From NCBI GenBank assembly GCA_936920195.1, contig CAKZHE010000099.1, positions 1 to 64,000 of the forward strand: a DNA stretch of 64,000 bases. The letters run 5' to 3'. A model generated the notes under the pieces. That model was not told where the DNA came from. It saw only the letters and a program-made list of their open reading frames with translations, and did no database searches. This document shows, in pieces, positions 50,944-59,856 of this stretch (positions are counted from its first letter, which is position 1; each line of letters starts with the position of its first letter). Source of the stretch: an uncultured cyanobacterium (lineage in GTDB: Bacteria > Cyanobacteriota > Cyanobacteriia > Cyanobacteriales > FACHB-T130). A program made the position numbers and the translations under genes.

Positions 50944-51515
50944 TCCTCACCCACAATTTCCCAATAGAAATCACCCGCTTCTAACAACCCTTCCTGAAAC
51001 AGAAAAGAAGCCAAAGCCGCCGCACATAACTTGTCAAAATCCATCTCCTGATGCTGCTCCACATACTCCCGACAAATCCCGTGCAACTCCTCTGGAATAT
51101 GCGCCACGCAACTTATCTGCACTGGGCGCGAATAATTTTTGTGCTTCACCTTGGGAACAGCCGCACTCAGATTAATTCCAGGAATTGCCATCTGCCCCGT
51201 CAGCCTTGGCAGCGTCTTTTTTAAACGGGAAATTACCCGTAAAGAAGAAACAGCCCGCACATGGAACCACTTGCAAATTCCCATCACCTCATCCGGCGTT
51301 TCCGCCCACCAATACCCCCGCTCCGGCGTAGCGCAAATTGGGTATCCCTCATCTCTCAGCACCGTAATTATTTCCCGTAACTTCCGTTCCTTGCTATCAC
51401 TGCTATGGTGCTTAGAAATTGCTTCAATCAAATCCTTCGCTCGCATCCCCTGATTTTGTCCGACGCAATAATTCGATAAAAAAGTCAGTACCTCTTCTGC
51501 CGTTATTTCCTGCAT
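50940..51515 (-). CDS. Winged-helix-like early protein
   Basis: 191 residues. Residues 5-70 resemble a winged helix used by phage regulators ([40 protein letters not shown]). The C-terminal part is helical and of unknown type. It overlaps the NrdR-like gene by ATGA. Confidence 0.65.
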   Translation of the reverse strand: MQEITAEEVLTFLSNYCVGQNQGMRAKDLIEAISKHHSSDSKERKLREIITVLRDEGYPICATPERGYWWAETPDEVMGICKWFHVRAVSSLRVISRLKKTLPRLTGQMAIPGINLSAAVPKVKHKNYSRPVQISCVAHIPEELHGICREYVEQHQEMDFDKLCAAALASFLFQEGLLEAGDFYWEIVGEE

Positions 51516-51721
51516 AAATCCTCCTTTGCAATTTTGACAAGGCTATCAATTGGTACTGAGTGGTAAATAATATCCAATTCGCAAGTACCGTCATCATTGA
51601 TTCCCACAATTTGGAAAGGATTAAGTTTGGCTAAATACTCAAACTGGCTATTCCAAATCACCCAATCTCCCACCTGATATACCGGAGTTGTGGGCTTAGT
51701 TTCCAACACTAATTCCCCCAT
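51503..51721 (-). CDS. Small SH3/KOW-like protein
   Basis: 72 residues with QVGDWVIWNSQFEYLAKLNP and FQIVGINDDGTCELD, a beta-barrel pattern like KOW or SH3 domains. It overlaps the next gene by 13 bases. Unknown role. Confidence 0.6.
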   Translation of the reverse strand: MGELVLETKPTTPVYQVGDWVIWNSQFEYLAKLNPFQIVGINDDGTCELDIIYHSVPIDSLVKIAKEDLCRK

Positions 51722-51723
51722 AA

Positions 51724-52170
51724 TTACCTCCCCACCACAGAGGGCAATCTCAACTTAATAGCTGTTGATTGCGTCGCCGTACCCCGCAAATTAGGGATAG
51801 TAATTTCCCCCACTGTTGCCCCAGTTGGCATCACGATATATGGCAAAAATGCCTCCTCAAAAAATTCAACCCCATGCCGTACCGACCACAACTTAGATTC
51901 AATCGCGCTAATTAACTTGCGCCACTTCTCTTTTTGCACCTTTACGCAAACCTTCTGGGCTTCCTCCACCGATAAAACCTTGCCAGTCAAAGTATTTCGA
52001 TAAAACTGCCCTTTAGTCGGCAAAATCACCAGAATTCGCAGGCAATACCCTGACATCACAAACTCAACAGTTGCCGAACCTTCTTGCCATTGATAAATAA
52101 ACTTAGTCGCACCATTGCTAACCAGCAATTTTTCCAAATCCAAATAAGAACACCGACTGAAACTATTCAT
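51724..52170 (-). CDS. Hypothetical early protein
   Basis: 148 residues, alpha/beta, with SATVEFVMSGYCLRILVILP and a C-terminal basic region. I recognise no domain; it may be a small single-strand-binding or annealing-type protein, but there is no decisive motif. Confidence 0.58.
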   Translation of the reverse strand: MNSFSRCSYLDLEKLLVSNGATKFIYQWQEGSATVEFVMSGYCLRILVILPTKGQFYRNTLTGKVLSVEEAQKVCVKVQKEKWRKLISAIESKLWSVRHGVEFFEEAFLPYIVMPTGATVGEITIPNLRGTATQSTAIKLRLPSVVGR

Positions 52171-52237
52171 TCAAACCTCCATTTTTTCCGCAATCTTTCC
52201 TATTCCCCCCTTTTTAAGGGGGGCTAGGGGGGATCTC

Positions 52238-52543
52238 CTACCATTTCAGGTAAGCTTTTCTTTTTCTAAAACCGATTCTTCCTTCCAAAACATTTAGCCC
52301 CAAATAAACTTTTTCCCTTGGTAGGTCTACTACTGTGGCTAACTCCACCACTTCCATTGCACCCCGTTCTCGCAAGATTTTGACCAGTTTAGCTGCTATG
52401 TTTTGGCTATCCGAAACATGGGACGGTCTTGTTTTTGGTTTGACTTTTTTCATCGCTTTCACAATCTCCCTAAATTGTGGTTCCGGTAAGTGGATAAACC
52501 GACCGATCGTTGAAATCAAAAACGTGCTTTTTAGGAGCCTCAA
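52238..52543 (-). CDS. Small helix-turn-helix protein
   Basis: Up to 101 residues; the ATG at 52453 gives about 71 and avoids overlap with the upstream gene. The core KLVKILRERGAMEVVELATV, then VDLPREKVYLGLNVLEGR, looks like a winged or simple helix-turn-helix domain. Confidence 0.55.
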   Translation of the reverse strand: MRLLKSTFLISTIGRFIHLPEPQFREIVKAMKKVKPKTRPSHVSDSQNIAAKLVKILRERGAMEVVELATVVDLPREKVYLGLNVLEGRIGFRKRKAYLKW

Positions 52544-53048
52544 ACAATGGTGGCAACACCCCCGTATCTCGTACTAATTGATACTTTTTGTTTTTGCCGC
52601 CCCCTGTCAAATATCCCGCTCGCTTAAGAGCCGAAAGATATCCATAAAGCGGATAGACGGCTTGGCGCGTAAAAACTTGCGGTTTCGTTTGTTCCATCTC
52701 GGCATCAGCACAAAACCAAATTTCTTGCACGCTGAAAGTTTTGAGCAATCGCATAGCCTGCCAATATCGGTAATAGCGATCTGGAGAGCGCCCAACATTC
52801 GGATCTAATATTTTTCCCGATTCATCAAGTATTGGCGCTTGTACCCCATTGGTTTTAATCAATTGGTAAAGCTTTTCTCGCCCAACTCTAGGATGCTGTC
52901 TAAGATATTTGTGTTCTTCCAATGCCTTGATGTATCGATTGATAAAGGCTCGCGATCCGCCAGATTCTTCGGTTATTTGAGCTATAGTAAATTGCTCTAA
53001 CCTCATCATCGCTTGCCACGCTAAAGTCCTAGTTGTAATTTTGCTCAT
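52470..53048 (-). CDS. Helix-turn-helix early protein
   Basis: 192 residues from the ATG at 53048, which overlaps the upstream stop (ATGA). It has an N-terminal winged-helix segment (LEQFTIAQITEESGGSRAFI) and a second similar half (RQAVYPLYGYLSALKRAGYL), so perhaps two tandem DNA-binding domains. Probably a regulator of phage early or replication genes. Confidence 0.65.
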   Translation of the reverse strand: MSKITTRTLAWQAMMRLEQFTIAQITEESGGSRAFINRYIKALEEHKYLRQHPRVGREKLYQLIKTNGVQAPILDESGKILDPNVGRSPDRYYRYWQAMRLLKTFSVQEIWFCADAEMEQTKPQVFTRQAVYPLYGYLSALKRAGYLTGGGKNKKYQLVRDTGVLPPLFEAPKKHVFDFNDRSVYPLTGTTI

Positions 53049-53539
53049 TTGTTCCCCCCAAATCGCAGTTGAGTCAAACAGGGAATAATTACCTCGGCAT
53101 CGCTTTGATAAGCTCCGAAATAGCACTTCCGTCCAATTATTTCCCCTGCCAATTGGTGAGCCTTCCACCCTTCCAGATTCCGTCCCTGGAATAGCCAGCC
53201 TTCGTAAAATTCGATGTAGTTAATCAGTTCGCCTATTGCTTGGCACAAAGCCGCACTATATGGCGTGTTAGTCCGGTCTACCAACCCTACTGGCGGCTCC
53301 AATTGCTCCAACAACTCCACCAGCAATTCATCATCACCATTCGGCGCGTAGTAACACCGCTCGCGGATAAATTCCGCTGCAATTTGTTCGCATTCCCAAA
53401 CACTTAATTGCGCCGCACTTGCCGAAAATTCCCCAGTTTCTTGTGTCGCAATCCAATTAATCAATTCGTCAACTCGATCTACCAAATCCTGGGTATAAAG
53501 TTGTTGCCGAACTGGAAAAGAAATAACGTTGGCTACCAT
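53045..53539 (-). CDS. Hypothetical early protein
   Basis: 164 residues, acidic. Two similar halves may be a duplication (WECEQIAAEFIRERCYYA against WKAHQLAGEIIGRKCYFG). No domain known. It sits directly after the MuB-like gene with a 1-base overlap. Confidence 0.6.
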   Translation of the reverse strand: MVANVISFPVRQQLYTQDLVDRVDELINWIATQETGEFSASAAQLSVWECEQIAAEFIRERCYYAPNGDDELLVELLEQLEPPVGLVDRTNTPYSAALCQAIGELINYIEFYEGWLFQGRNLEGWKAHQLAGEIIGRKCYFGAYQSDAEVIIPCLTQLRFGGNK

Positions 53540-54246
53540 TAGCTTTTACCTCCCTTGCGTTCCACGTATGCTTGCCATTGGTCCCGAGACAAATCTGCCC
53601 AGCGCTGCTGCCGTGCCACCCGCTCCCGTTCTGCTAAAGCGTGGATGGCGCGGCGGGTACTGCCCTTGGTTTCCTTGAGAATGTCGGCGTATTGGTCGGG
53701 GGAAATCTTTACCTCGCACAACTGTTCTGCCAGCAGCGCGATATCTTCCTCATTGCAGAGATAAAATTCCAGTTTTTCGATAAAGCGGCTATCCAGTTGC
53801 TCATCTCTGGAAAGCAGCCGGGGAACAGTTTCATTGCCCACGAAAATAATCGGCGAATTAGCCTTGTCGTGAATCGCTCGCAGCACATCCAAAACCTTAC
53901 GGTTGTCAGCAATCCGGTTCACCTCATCTATGAACAAAGGTCGTCCCGATGCCTTCAGGCGAGCTGTCACCAAATTCAGCGTTTCCGTTGCCGAGCGCTT
54001 CGGTTCGCTCCCCAGTTCCCGGACAATTTTGCTCAGGATGCCGTAGGGCGTATCAGTGCTGTCTGCCTCAATCCAGATGCCTCCCAACTCCACGCAGAGC
54101 TTGCCGCATAGAGTGCTTTTGCCCAGCCCTGACTTGCCGGAAATCAGAATCATTCGCTCTCGGATGACATCGGGCAGGTTCTTGATGCGGCTGTATGCCA
54201 GCGTTATCAAGCTGTAATTGCGGATCGGAACTATGGCTGTTTTCAT
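53539..54246 (-). CDS. MuB/TniB-like transposition ATPase
   Basis: 235 residues of AAA+ type: Walker A ISGKSGLGKSTLC and Walker B PLFIDEVNRI, then sensor-like IIFVGNETVPRLL. In Mu, MuB binds target DNA as ATP-dependent filaments and activates MuA. It follows the transposase by 70 bases. It lacks the long N-terminal extension of Mu MuB and resembles the compact TniB-like form. Confidence 0.9.
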   Translation of the reverse strand: MKTAIVPIRNYSLITLAYSRIKNLPDVIRERMILISGKSGLGKSTLCGKLCVELGGIWIEADSTDTPYGILSKIVRELGSEPKRSATETLNLVTARLKASGRPLFIDEVNRIADNRKVLDVLRAIHDKANSPIIFVGNETVPRLLSRDEQLDSRFIEKLEFYLCNEEDIALLAEQLCEVKISPDQYADILKETKGSTRRAIHALAERERVARQQRWADLSRDQWQAYVERKGGKS

Positions 54247-54316
54247 GGGATAATCTCCTTAAAACGTTGTGTTTTTGCCCCCTGGTCAGAGGTTTCAATT
54301 CGTGCCAGGGGGATTT

Positions 54317-56617
54317 TTAACTGGCTTTCCAGGCAGTTTGGAGCGCGTCCAAAACCTCCTGCTGGCTGAGTCCCCGTGCTTTCAGGGCGAGGAAAATCCC
54401 CTCCCCTTCGCTGGGATCTGCCAAAAATTCCACCATCCACTCCAACTCGCTTGGTGAAACAGTGCCGCTCTGAAGCCTTTGCCAGAGCGCAAACCAGTAG
54501 TCCGCATCCCAAAAAGTGATGGGTTCCGCTGGTTGAGAAGAAACTTGTTTCGGCGGTGGGGCTAGCTCCTGTAGTTGATGAGCTAGTGCAGCTGCCGATG
54601 GGGTAGGTTTGTCTGCTGCCAAGGCTTCCAACGCCGCCGCCGCCGCTTCCAGAGCCGGGGAACTATGGGGCGAATCCTTGGTAAATGCCTTCACGTTTTC
54701 CACTGCCTTCACCAAGCTGTGGGGATTGCTGGCAATGGCGCGTTTCAGTTTTCGGGCTTCCTTCCGAACTTCGGCAATGCCAGCCTGGGAAGCTTTGTAG
54801 AGTGCATTGGCTTCCGCCGCAATTTGTGCCTGGTCAAAATCGGGATGCCCCTTCAGCGTCGCTTCGCAGAGGAAGCGGTTTAGTTCTGGCGAATCCCAGA
54901 TGTAGATGCGGTTGGCATCCGTTGGGTGCAGGCGGACATGGATTCTGTCCCCCACTTTGTCGCCCAATTCCGGCGCATTGTAGTAGTAGCCTCCTACTTG
55001 AACGCCGTGTTTCTGCACCTTTTGGAAACCATCCTTGCTCCGGGGGGACTCCATCAACAGAAAATCTAGCAACCGGGGATTTTCGATTTTCCGAGGTTGC
55101 CAACCATTTGCCGTGCATCCCGCCAAAGCCTCCATTGGGGTGCGCCCCCCCAAACCCGTGCCGTATTTGCCGTGTGGCGTGTTGGCGTATTCCGCGCACC
55201 AACCATCCGTCCAGGTCTGGAATTCCTCCACCGTCATGCTCAGGTGAACTTCCAGCCGTTCTCCCGTCCGCAGTCGTTGCCGTTGTGCCACATTGCTCCC
55301 GCCATATCCCGGTAGCATGGGCAATTTGTCGTGTTGGAAAGTGCCTATGAACCGTTCAATAAACGGTTTCTGTTCGGGACTTTTCGGCGTACACCGCGCC
55401 GCATCCAAATCCTGCGGATCGATGCCTAGAGCGAGCAAGAAGTACCGCACTCTGGCAGAAATGTAGTCTTTGCCGTTGTCCGTCTTGACCACCGTTGGCG
55501 CGCCCCAATCCGTAATGGCATTCCGCAGCAGCAAGCAAATTGCCTCGGCATTGCTGGTGGGGAAAACCTTGATTGTGGCGCGGCGAGTTGCCACGTCAAT
55601 TGCGGCTACCAACGCATGGCGAACTTCCTTCCATTCGCTCTTGACTTCATCCCAAACTCGCAAAAATAGATCCAGCGGCGAACTATCCGCTTGCCATTCC
55701 TGGTTCGGCTCGGTGATGTTCTGGGAGCGCGAGCCAAATCCCGGCATAATCGAGCTTTTGGCCTTGTCTGGATCTGTATAGTGCCGCCACAGTTGTTGGC
55801 TCTCTTTTTGCAGTTTGTCCAGATACCGCCAAATCTGTTGTTCTGACGGGATTTTGGCAAATTGGTACTGGGTGCTGAGGGCGAGTCGAATTTGGGGAAT
55901 TGACCACAATCCCCGCGAGGCTTCCACGCAAGCTTGGATGGCAGTTTGCAGTTCTGGACTGTTGTCAATTAGTCCCGATCCGGCGCGGTGACAGCCCCGC
56001 TTATCTCCCAAGGTGGTCAATCCGGTTTTTGCTTGGGAAAGTTTGCGGTACAGCGTGGCGCGGCTCAGTCCTTTAATTACCCCGTAGACATCCACATCCT
56101 TGGGAAAAACTATTTCCTGGGATTTAAAAAATTTCAGGAAGCAGTCTAGGCAAGGTTCTTTTTTGAGTTCCTGGGGGCTGCACCAAGTTTGGGAAAATTC
56201 CTCAAATGCGCGAATTACTTCAATCCAGGCGCGGGTAACTTCTGGCTTGCTGGGTGCGGCTGTCAGGGTGGGCAGGCTGGGCGCGGGGGGAATTGGTTTG
56301 AGTTTTTTCTCCCGCAGGATGGTGATGGTTTCGGGTTTGGGTTGGGCGATTTGGGCGATCGCTTCTACCGCCTCTACTTTTTCCGGCGCGGGGATCTTCG
56401 GTTTGTCCGAGGATATGTGCAGTAATGCTGCCTGAGTTTCTGTGGGTAACGCCGACAACAAATAAGCGCGTCCCCCTCCATTTCCATACCGCTCCTCATA
56501 TTGCCACTGCTCTTTTGTGGCTTTCTTATTGATGCCCCGTTTAGACTTAGGTATCCCCGGAAGCTCTTGTTGCTGCGCCAATTCTTCAAGCTCAGAGGCA
56601 GTGAAAGTTTTCTTCAC
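54317..56617 (-). CDS. MuA-like DDE transposase
   Basis: 766 residues from the GTG at 56617, which overlaps the upstream stop (GTGA) and follows GGAGGA. The N-terminus (FTASELEELAQQQELPGIPK, ERYGNGGGRAYLLSALP) is the Mu-type winged helix. The rve catalytic core carries D in WQADSSPLDLF, D in VVKTDNGKDYI and E in KPFIERFIGTF. A beta-barrel and a helical tail follow. It catalyses strand transfer in integration and replication and is probably functional. Confidence 0.93.
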   Translation of the reverse strand: MKKTFTASELEELAQQQELPGIPKSKRGINKKATKEQWQYEERYGNGGGRAYLLSALPTETQAALLHISSDKPKIPAPEKVEAVEAIAQIAQPKPETITILREKKLKPIPPAPSLPTLTAAPSKPEVTRAWIEVIRAFEEFSQTWCSPQELKKEPCLDCFLKFFKSQEIVFPKDVDVYGVIKGLSRATLYRKLSQAKTGLTTLGDKRGCHRAGSGLIDNSPELQTAIQACVEASRGLWSIPQIRLALSTQYQFAKIPSEQQIWRYLDKLQKESQQLWRHYTDPDKAKSSIMPGFGSRSQNITEPNQEWQADSSPLDLFLRVWDEVKSEWKEVRHALVAAIDVATRRATIKVFPTSNAEAICLLLRNAITDWGAPTVVKTDNGKDYISARVRYFLLALGIDPQDLDAARCTPKSPEQKPFIERFIGTFQHDKLPMLPGYGGSNVAQRQRLRTGERLEVHLSMTVEEFQTWTDGWCAEYANTPHGKYGTGLGGRTPMEALAGCTANGWQPRKIENPRLLDFLLMESPRSKDGFQKVQKHGVQVGGYYYNAPELGDKVGDRIHVRLHPTDANRIYIWDSPELNRFLCEATLKGHPDFDQAQIAAEANALYKASQAGIAEVRKEARKLKRAIASNPHSLVKAVENVKAFTKDSPHSSPALEAAAAALEALAADKPTPSAAALAHQLQELAPPPKQVSSQPAEPITFWDADYWFALWQRLQSGTVSPSELEWMVEFLADPSEGEGIFLALKARGLSQQEVLDALQTAWKAS

Positions 56618-56853
56618 TTTTCCTCCTTCTGGAGAGACACAGGAATTAATTGAGCGTCCAGCCAATTAACCAGAGCATCAGAAATAATCGCGTCGATTGG
56701 CATCCCCTTCAGGGCTTTTGCCAATCTGATGCGATCTCTAAGCTGGGCGGATACTCGCCCCGACAGCATTACTCTGCCTTCTGTTGCCTGTGTCATACCA
56801 GTTGTCAGAATGTCTACATTTCCATTGTTATGGACAACGAACAATTTGTCCAT
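56614..56853 (-). CDS. Small ribbon-helix-helix-like protein before the transposase
   Basis: 79 residues from the ATG at 56853, or about 60 from the ATG at 56796; the latter leaves the operator palindrome in the leader. The C-terminal half (MLSGRVSAQLRDRIRLAKAL, then IISDALVNWLDAQLI) looks like a ribbon-helix-helix protein. It occupies the position of Ner in Mu and is coupled to the transposase gene by GTGA. Confidence 0.65.
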   Translation of the reverse strand: MDKLFVVHNNGNVDILTTGMTQATEGRVMLSGRVSAQLRDRIRLAKALKGMPIDAIISDALVNWLDAQLIPVSLQKEEK

Positions 56854-56854
56854 A
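56829..56854. promoter_or_regulatory. Operator palindrome TATGGACAA/TTGTCCATA
   Basis: Perfect 9-base arms with an 8-base spacer in the control region between the divergent repressor and transposase genes. This is a likely binding site for the Xre-type repressor or the small ribbon-helix-helix protein. Confidence 0.65.
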
Positions 56855-56903
56855 GTTTTGAACAATGAATTTTTGTAAAGCAAACTTTGGTATAGTTCTT
56901 TAA

Positions 56904-57293
56904 ATGGTTTGTGTCATAGTGGAAAGCAGAAGCCTAGCTAGAAAAGACATGATTGCACCATCAGTCCCCCCATCAGTGGCACGTAGAAAAAACAGAACAG
57001 CGGTCAAACGAGCCTGGTTTGACCGCCAAGGGCTTATAAAAATTGGCGAAATTATTCGGACAGCCAGGGAATCAGCCAATCTATCTCTAGACGACGTGGC
57101 TGAGATGACGGGCTATGCTAAAGCCACAATCAGTTATTTGGAAAATGGTGCAAATAAAATCAATCCGCCGCTGTTGGAAGCTTTGCGCCGGATTCTCAAA
57201 CCAATAAACCCCGACACTGGCAATGTGTACGGGGGATGGGAGCTATTGAGTATGTCTTTCGTGATTCGCTTAGAAGAGATAGATGAAGTCTAA
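56904..57293 (+). CDS. Xre-family repressor (c-like)
   Basis: 129 residues, possibly starting at the ATG at 56949. The helix-turn-helix is IGEIIRTARESANLSLDDVA followed by EMTGYAKATISYLENGAN. Divergent from the transposase operon, as the lysogeny repressor of Mu is. A TATAGT -10-like hexamer lies just before the start. Confidence 0.8.
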   Translation: MVCVIVESRSLARKDMIAPSVPPSVARRKNRTAVKRAWFDRQGLIKIGEIIRTARESANLSLDDVAEMTGYAKATISYLENGANKINPPLLEALRRILKPINPDTGNVYGGWELLSMSFVIRLEEIDEV

Positions 57294-57889
57294 TTATCGT
57301 CGTAAGCATCAATAATCGCCGTTGGGAAACCTTCGGCTTCTTTCCCAAATTGAACCCATTTCACACCCAGGGCATCAGCTTTCTGGGCTATTTTTTTCCA
57401 GTCGGCCTCGGCCTGTTTAAGAGTCTCGCTGTTGTGTGCCTCGACGATCATGCGATCGCCTTTTACCGTAATCGTACAACCCGGACATAATTGGCCTAAT
57501 CTGTTCTGAGCTTCTTGATAGAAAAGCTGAATTTTTTCACTATCCGGATCAAAATCTGCTTCCGCGATTTGGCAAGGCTCAATCCCCTCAGTAGCCTGCA
57601 ATAACAAAGTTTGCTCTTCATAAAGAGACGTTAGCTCGGCTTGAAGCTGAAGTACCCTCGCCTCTGTGAGATTGGGGGATTGTATTAAAGCAATTAGCTC
57701 TTTTTGTCTTTGAAGGTTGATGGCTAATTGCTCCTGTGAGGATTTAGGCGTAGGCATAAACGTCAGAGCCAGAAGCAAGGTTAATAATCCAAGTAAATTG
57801 TTATATTTCAGCCTTTGGAGCAATAAGAAGCTGCTACCGTCTTTACTATCATTCTGCCAGACGCGCAAATCATGAAGTGTTTGCAACAT
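57290..57889 (-). CDS. Hypothetical protein with N-terminal hydrophobic segment
   Basis: 199 residues converging on the repressor with a 4-base overlap. A hydrophobic stretch ([14 protein letters not shown]) near residue 33 could be a signal or anchor. A coiled coil (about 50-100) and an alpha/beta domain with [10 protein letters not shown] follow. No family known. It may be outside the core phage functions. Confidence 0.6.
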   Translation of the reverse strand: MLQTLHDLRVWQNDSKDGSSFLLLQRLKYNNLLGLLTLLLALTFMPTPKSSQEQLAINLQRQKELIALIQSPNLTEARVLQLQAELTSLYEEQTLLLQATEGIEPCQIAEADFDPDSEKIQLFYQEAQNRLGQLCPGCTITVKGDRMIVEAHNSETLKQAEADWKKIAQKADALGVKWVQFGKEAEGFPTAIIDAYDDN

Positions 57890-58062
57890 GGCGGTTCATT
57901 TCCACAATTAGTCCAACTGTACCATTCTTTTATTACTTCGCAACCTTTATCCTTCTTATTTTGTTTTGTACATTCACCCAAAGAAACGACTTGGATAGTC
58001 GGTGGTTGATGAACAACCATGTCAGGAAGAATCATGGTAGATGCTTTTGGTAGATGTCTGCG

Positions 58063-58136
58063 TTCCCAGTTCCCAGTTCCCAGTTCCCAGTTCCCAGTTC
58101 CCAGTTCCCAGTTCCCAGTTCCCAGTTCCCAGTTCC
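58063..58136. repeat. Tandem CCCAGTT repeat
   Basis: About ten copies of the heptamer CCCAGTT head to tail. An open frame through it codes for repeated GNWELGT and is an artefact of the repeat. Confidence 0.9.
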
Positions 58137-58377
58137 CCCAGTATATGACTGCTTTTTTGCTATTGACTACTCTGATCCAAACCCTGTTCTCCCAGTAATT
58201 AAACATTAGGCTTGAATCTAAATACGGCACTTAACGACATCTTCGGTTTGTACGAAGATGCAAACAAAAACTCTAACCGTTCCAACTTGCAAGTCCTGTT
58301 AGGGTATTGTCCAACCCAGCTTTTGAATGTCTAACCGTTACCTAAAATAGCTGGTTGACTGGAGCGATCGTGAGCTA

Positions 58378-58908
58378 CTAGCAGGGTTTCAAAAATCTTG
58401 TGGCTGCAAAACCTCTGATGTTATAGGCAACAACTGAAGAATAGCCAGTTTCCCCACTACTGCTCAAAATCCCCAATCTTTTACCGTGAGGAATAGAGCC
58501 AATCACCTCAGCATCTTGATCGCGAAGATTGAGGCTATCTTTGGGATTTTCCAGCGCCACGCAGACGGTGGGTATTAGCCGACCGTGATAGCTGGGGTCG
58601 CTCAGGCTCAGGGTTTGAGCAGTGAGGTTGAGAATATAAGAGTCCCCGCCACTGCGATTAGTGGCATACTCTCCATCTCCGAAAGTTACCGTGTCTCCAA
58701 TCCCCAAACTGCCATCTAGTTTGAACAGCGACATGAACATTCCGCCTTGTCCATCGCAAACCACTGCTCGCCATTCCTCCGTGAAAACATCCTTTACAAT
58801 TCGGTCATTATTACTGGGACATGGGGCATCATCCGAAATTCCGTGAGCAAGTGCTGGGAGGGGCAGAAACGAAAGCAGCGATATTAGAACAGGAATAACG
58901 ATTTTCAT
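58378..58908 (-). CDS. Secreted protein with possible SH3-like domain
   Basis: 176 residues. A clear signal peptide (IVIPVLISLLSFLPLPALAH) is cut near AHG. The mature part has cysteines (CPSNND, AVVCDG) and a C-terminal segment NLRDQDAEVIGSIPHGKRLG typical of bacterial SH3 domains. Probably periplasmic or extracellular; function unknown. Host or element origin cannot be told. Confidence 0.7.
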   Translation of the reverse strand: MKIVIPVLISLLSFLPLPALAHGISDDAPCPSNNDRIVKDVFTEEWRAVVCDGQGGMFMSLFKLDGSLGIGDTVTFGDGEYATNRSGGDSYILNLTAQTLSLSDPSYHGRLIPTVCVALENPKDSLNLRDQDAEVIGSIPHGKRLGILSSSGETGYSSVVAYNIRGFAATRFLKPC

Positions 58909-58939
58909 GGGTTTATAGGTTTTTTCATTACTTGGACAT

Positions 58940-59016
58940 CAGTTGGACTTCACTTTGATTTTAGTTGGTTTTCACTTGGCGACAAAACGAAAACCAACTC
59001 AACCCAAAACCATATC
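58940..59016. repeat. Iteron-like direct repeats, set 1
   Basis: Two 21-base repeats (TCAGTTGGACTTCACTTTGAT; TTTAGTTGGTTTTCACTTGGC) are followed by an inverted AAAACCAACTCAACCC. The same layout recurs at 59459-59528. It lies before the plus-strand regulator gene. Possible operators or replication iterons. Confidence 0.65.
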
Positions 59017-59045
59017 AAAACGATATCTGCTATAGTTTAGATAAT

Positions 59046-59060
59046 TTATCAACTTGATAA
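59046..59060. promoter_or_regulatory. Palindrome TTATCAACTTGATAA
   Basis: A perfect 15-base palindrome three bases before the ATG at 59063. A related ATTATCA/TGATAAT palindrome follows the same gene at 59401. Likely autoregulatory operators. Confidence 0.6.
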
Positions 59061-59062
59061 GT

Positions 59063-59392
59063 ATGCTGAGATCGAGAGTTGTTTGCCAAGCCCCATCTGA
59101 AGCACACTGGGAAGCGTGGAAGCTACAGAGAAAAAGGCAACAAAGGCAAATGGAGCCAGAAGAATTCCTAAAATACTGGGATGTGTCCCGCGAAGAAATC
59201 GCTACGATCTGCGACTGCTCGGTTGTTACCGTCAACTTCTGGTTTGCCCCATCAAGCCACAGAAGACCCAAGGAAAACCACAAACAGCAGCTAGCTCTCG
59301 CTCACCACATTTGGACAGCCATAGAAACCGAACCAACCTTCTTGCAGAAAATGAGGGATATGTATAGCCCAGAGCGCAAGCGTCTACAATAG
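59063..59392 (+). CDS. Putative DNA-binding regulator
   Basis: About 109 residues from the ATG at 59063; a TTG at 59054 would run through the operator. The middle (YWDVSREEIATICDCSVVTV) is a helix-turn-helix-like segment, flanked by basic residues. Upstream and downstream palindromes suggest that it controls itself and the operon that follows. Confidence 0.65.
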   Translation: MLRSRVVCQAPSEAHWEAWKLQRKRQQRQMEPEEFLKYWDVSREEIATICDCSVVTVNFWFAPSSHRRPKENHKQQLALAHHIWTAIETEPTFLQKMRDMYSPERKRLQ

Positions 59393-59400
59393 CCAAATTA

Positions 59401-59417
59401 ATTATCACATTGATAAT
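59401..59417. promoter_or_regulatory. Palindrome ATTATCA-CAT-TGATAAT
   Basis: Perfect 7-base arms, similar in its half-sites to the palindrome at 59046. Confidence 0.55.
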
Positions 59418-59426
59418 TTTACTTGA

Positions 59427-59447
59427 CCCGCACCATGCGGGTTTTTT
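59427..59447 (+). terminator. Rho-independent terminator
   Basis: CCCGCA-CCA-TGCGGG followed by six T residues, 35 bases after the regulator gene. It would isolate this gene from the operon downstream. Confidence 0.8.
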
Positions 59448-59458
59448 ATTGTTTGGAT

Positions 59459-59528
59459 ATCAGTTGGTTTTCATTTTGATTTCAGTTGGATTTCATTTTG
59501 CACCCAAATCAAAACCAACTCAAAACCA
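59459..59528. repeat. Iteron-like direct repeats, set 2
   Basis: ATCAGTTGGTTTTCATTTTG and TTCAGTTGGATTTCATTTTG in tandem, then inverted AAAACCAACTCAAAACC. It repeats set 1 about 520 bases downstream and precedes the operon at 59557. Confidence 0.65.
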
Positions 59529-59556
59529 AACGATATTCCCATCAACGTAAACCTAT

Positions 59557-59856
59557 GTGGAAATAACAGTCGATCGCTTCTCCATTGCCACAGCAGCAGA
59601 AATAGTTGAAGTTACACCCGAAAGACTCAGGCAGTATCGCCAACAAATTGCTGCCGCTGCTCCCCTGGAATTCAAAAAATTGAAATTCCGGAATCGCCAC
59701 AAAACCTACACCCCAGAACAAGTAGCCGCCTTCCAAGGCATTCGCAGCCTCTACCTCTCCGGAATGGAAGAGGCAGAAGTAATTGACCACCTCAAACAAA
59801 AAGGAATTCCCTCCCATGAAACCCGAACGAATCAAACAACTTGCCCAGATTTATAA
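59557..59856 (+). CDS. MerR-like helix-turn-helix protein
   Basis: 99 residues with GTG start. Residues 8-60 (STATAAEIVEVT-like start IATAAEIVEVTPERLRQYRQ, then YTPEQVAAFQGIRSLYL) have the order of a MerR-type winged helix. It overlaps the next gene by 41 bases. Probably a regulator or accessory DNA-binding protein of this operon. Confidence 0.65.
   Translation: MEITVDRFSIATAAEIVEVTPERLRQYRQQIAAAAPLEFKKLKFRNRHKTYTPEQVAAFQGIRSLYLSGMEEAEVIDHLKQKGIPSHETRTNQTTCPDL

Larger units (their letters stand above)
9712..57293 (-). mobile_element. Mu-like contractile-tailed transposable prophage (main body)
   Basis: The region encodes a MuA-like DDE transposase and MuB-like ATPase, a divergent repressor, GemA, terminase and head and tail genes in nearly the order of phage Mu, and a right-end DNA methylase. 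Late genes are uninterrupted from 31 kb to 10.9 kb. The left boundary given here is the end of the repressor gene; no left terminal repeat was seen, so the true left end may lie further right or beyond the window. Confidence 0.88.

Noticed and set aside
57808-58230. 140-residue minus-strand frame with repeated GNWELGT
   Set aside because: The repeats come from the CCCAGTT tandem repeat, and the frame overlaps the gene at 57290-57889. A shorter Cys-rich part from 58038 is possible but unsupported.
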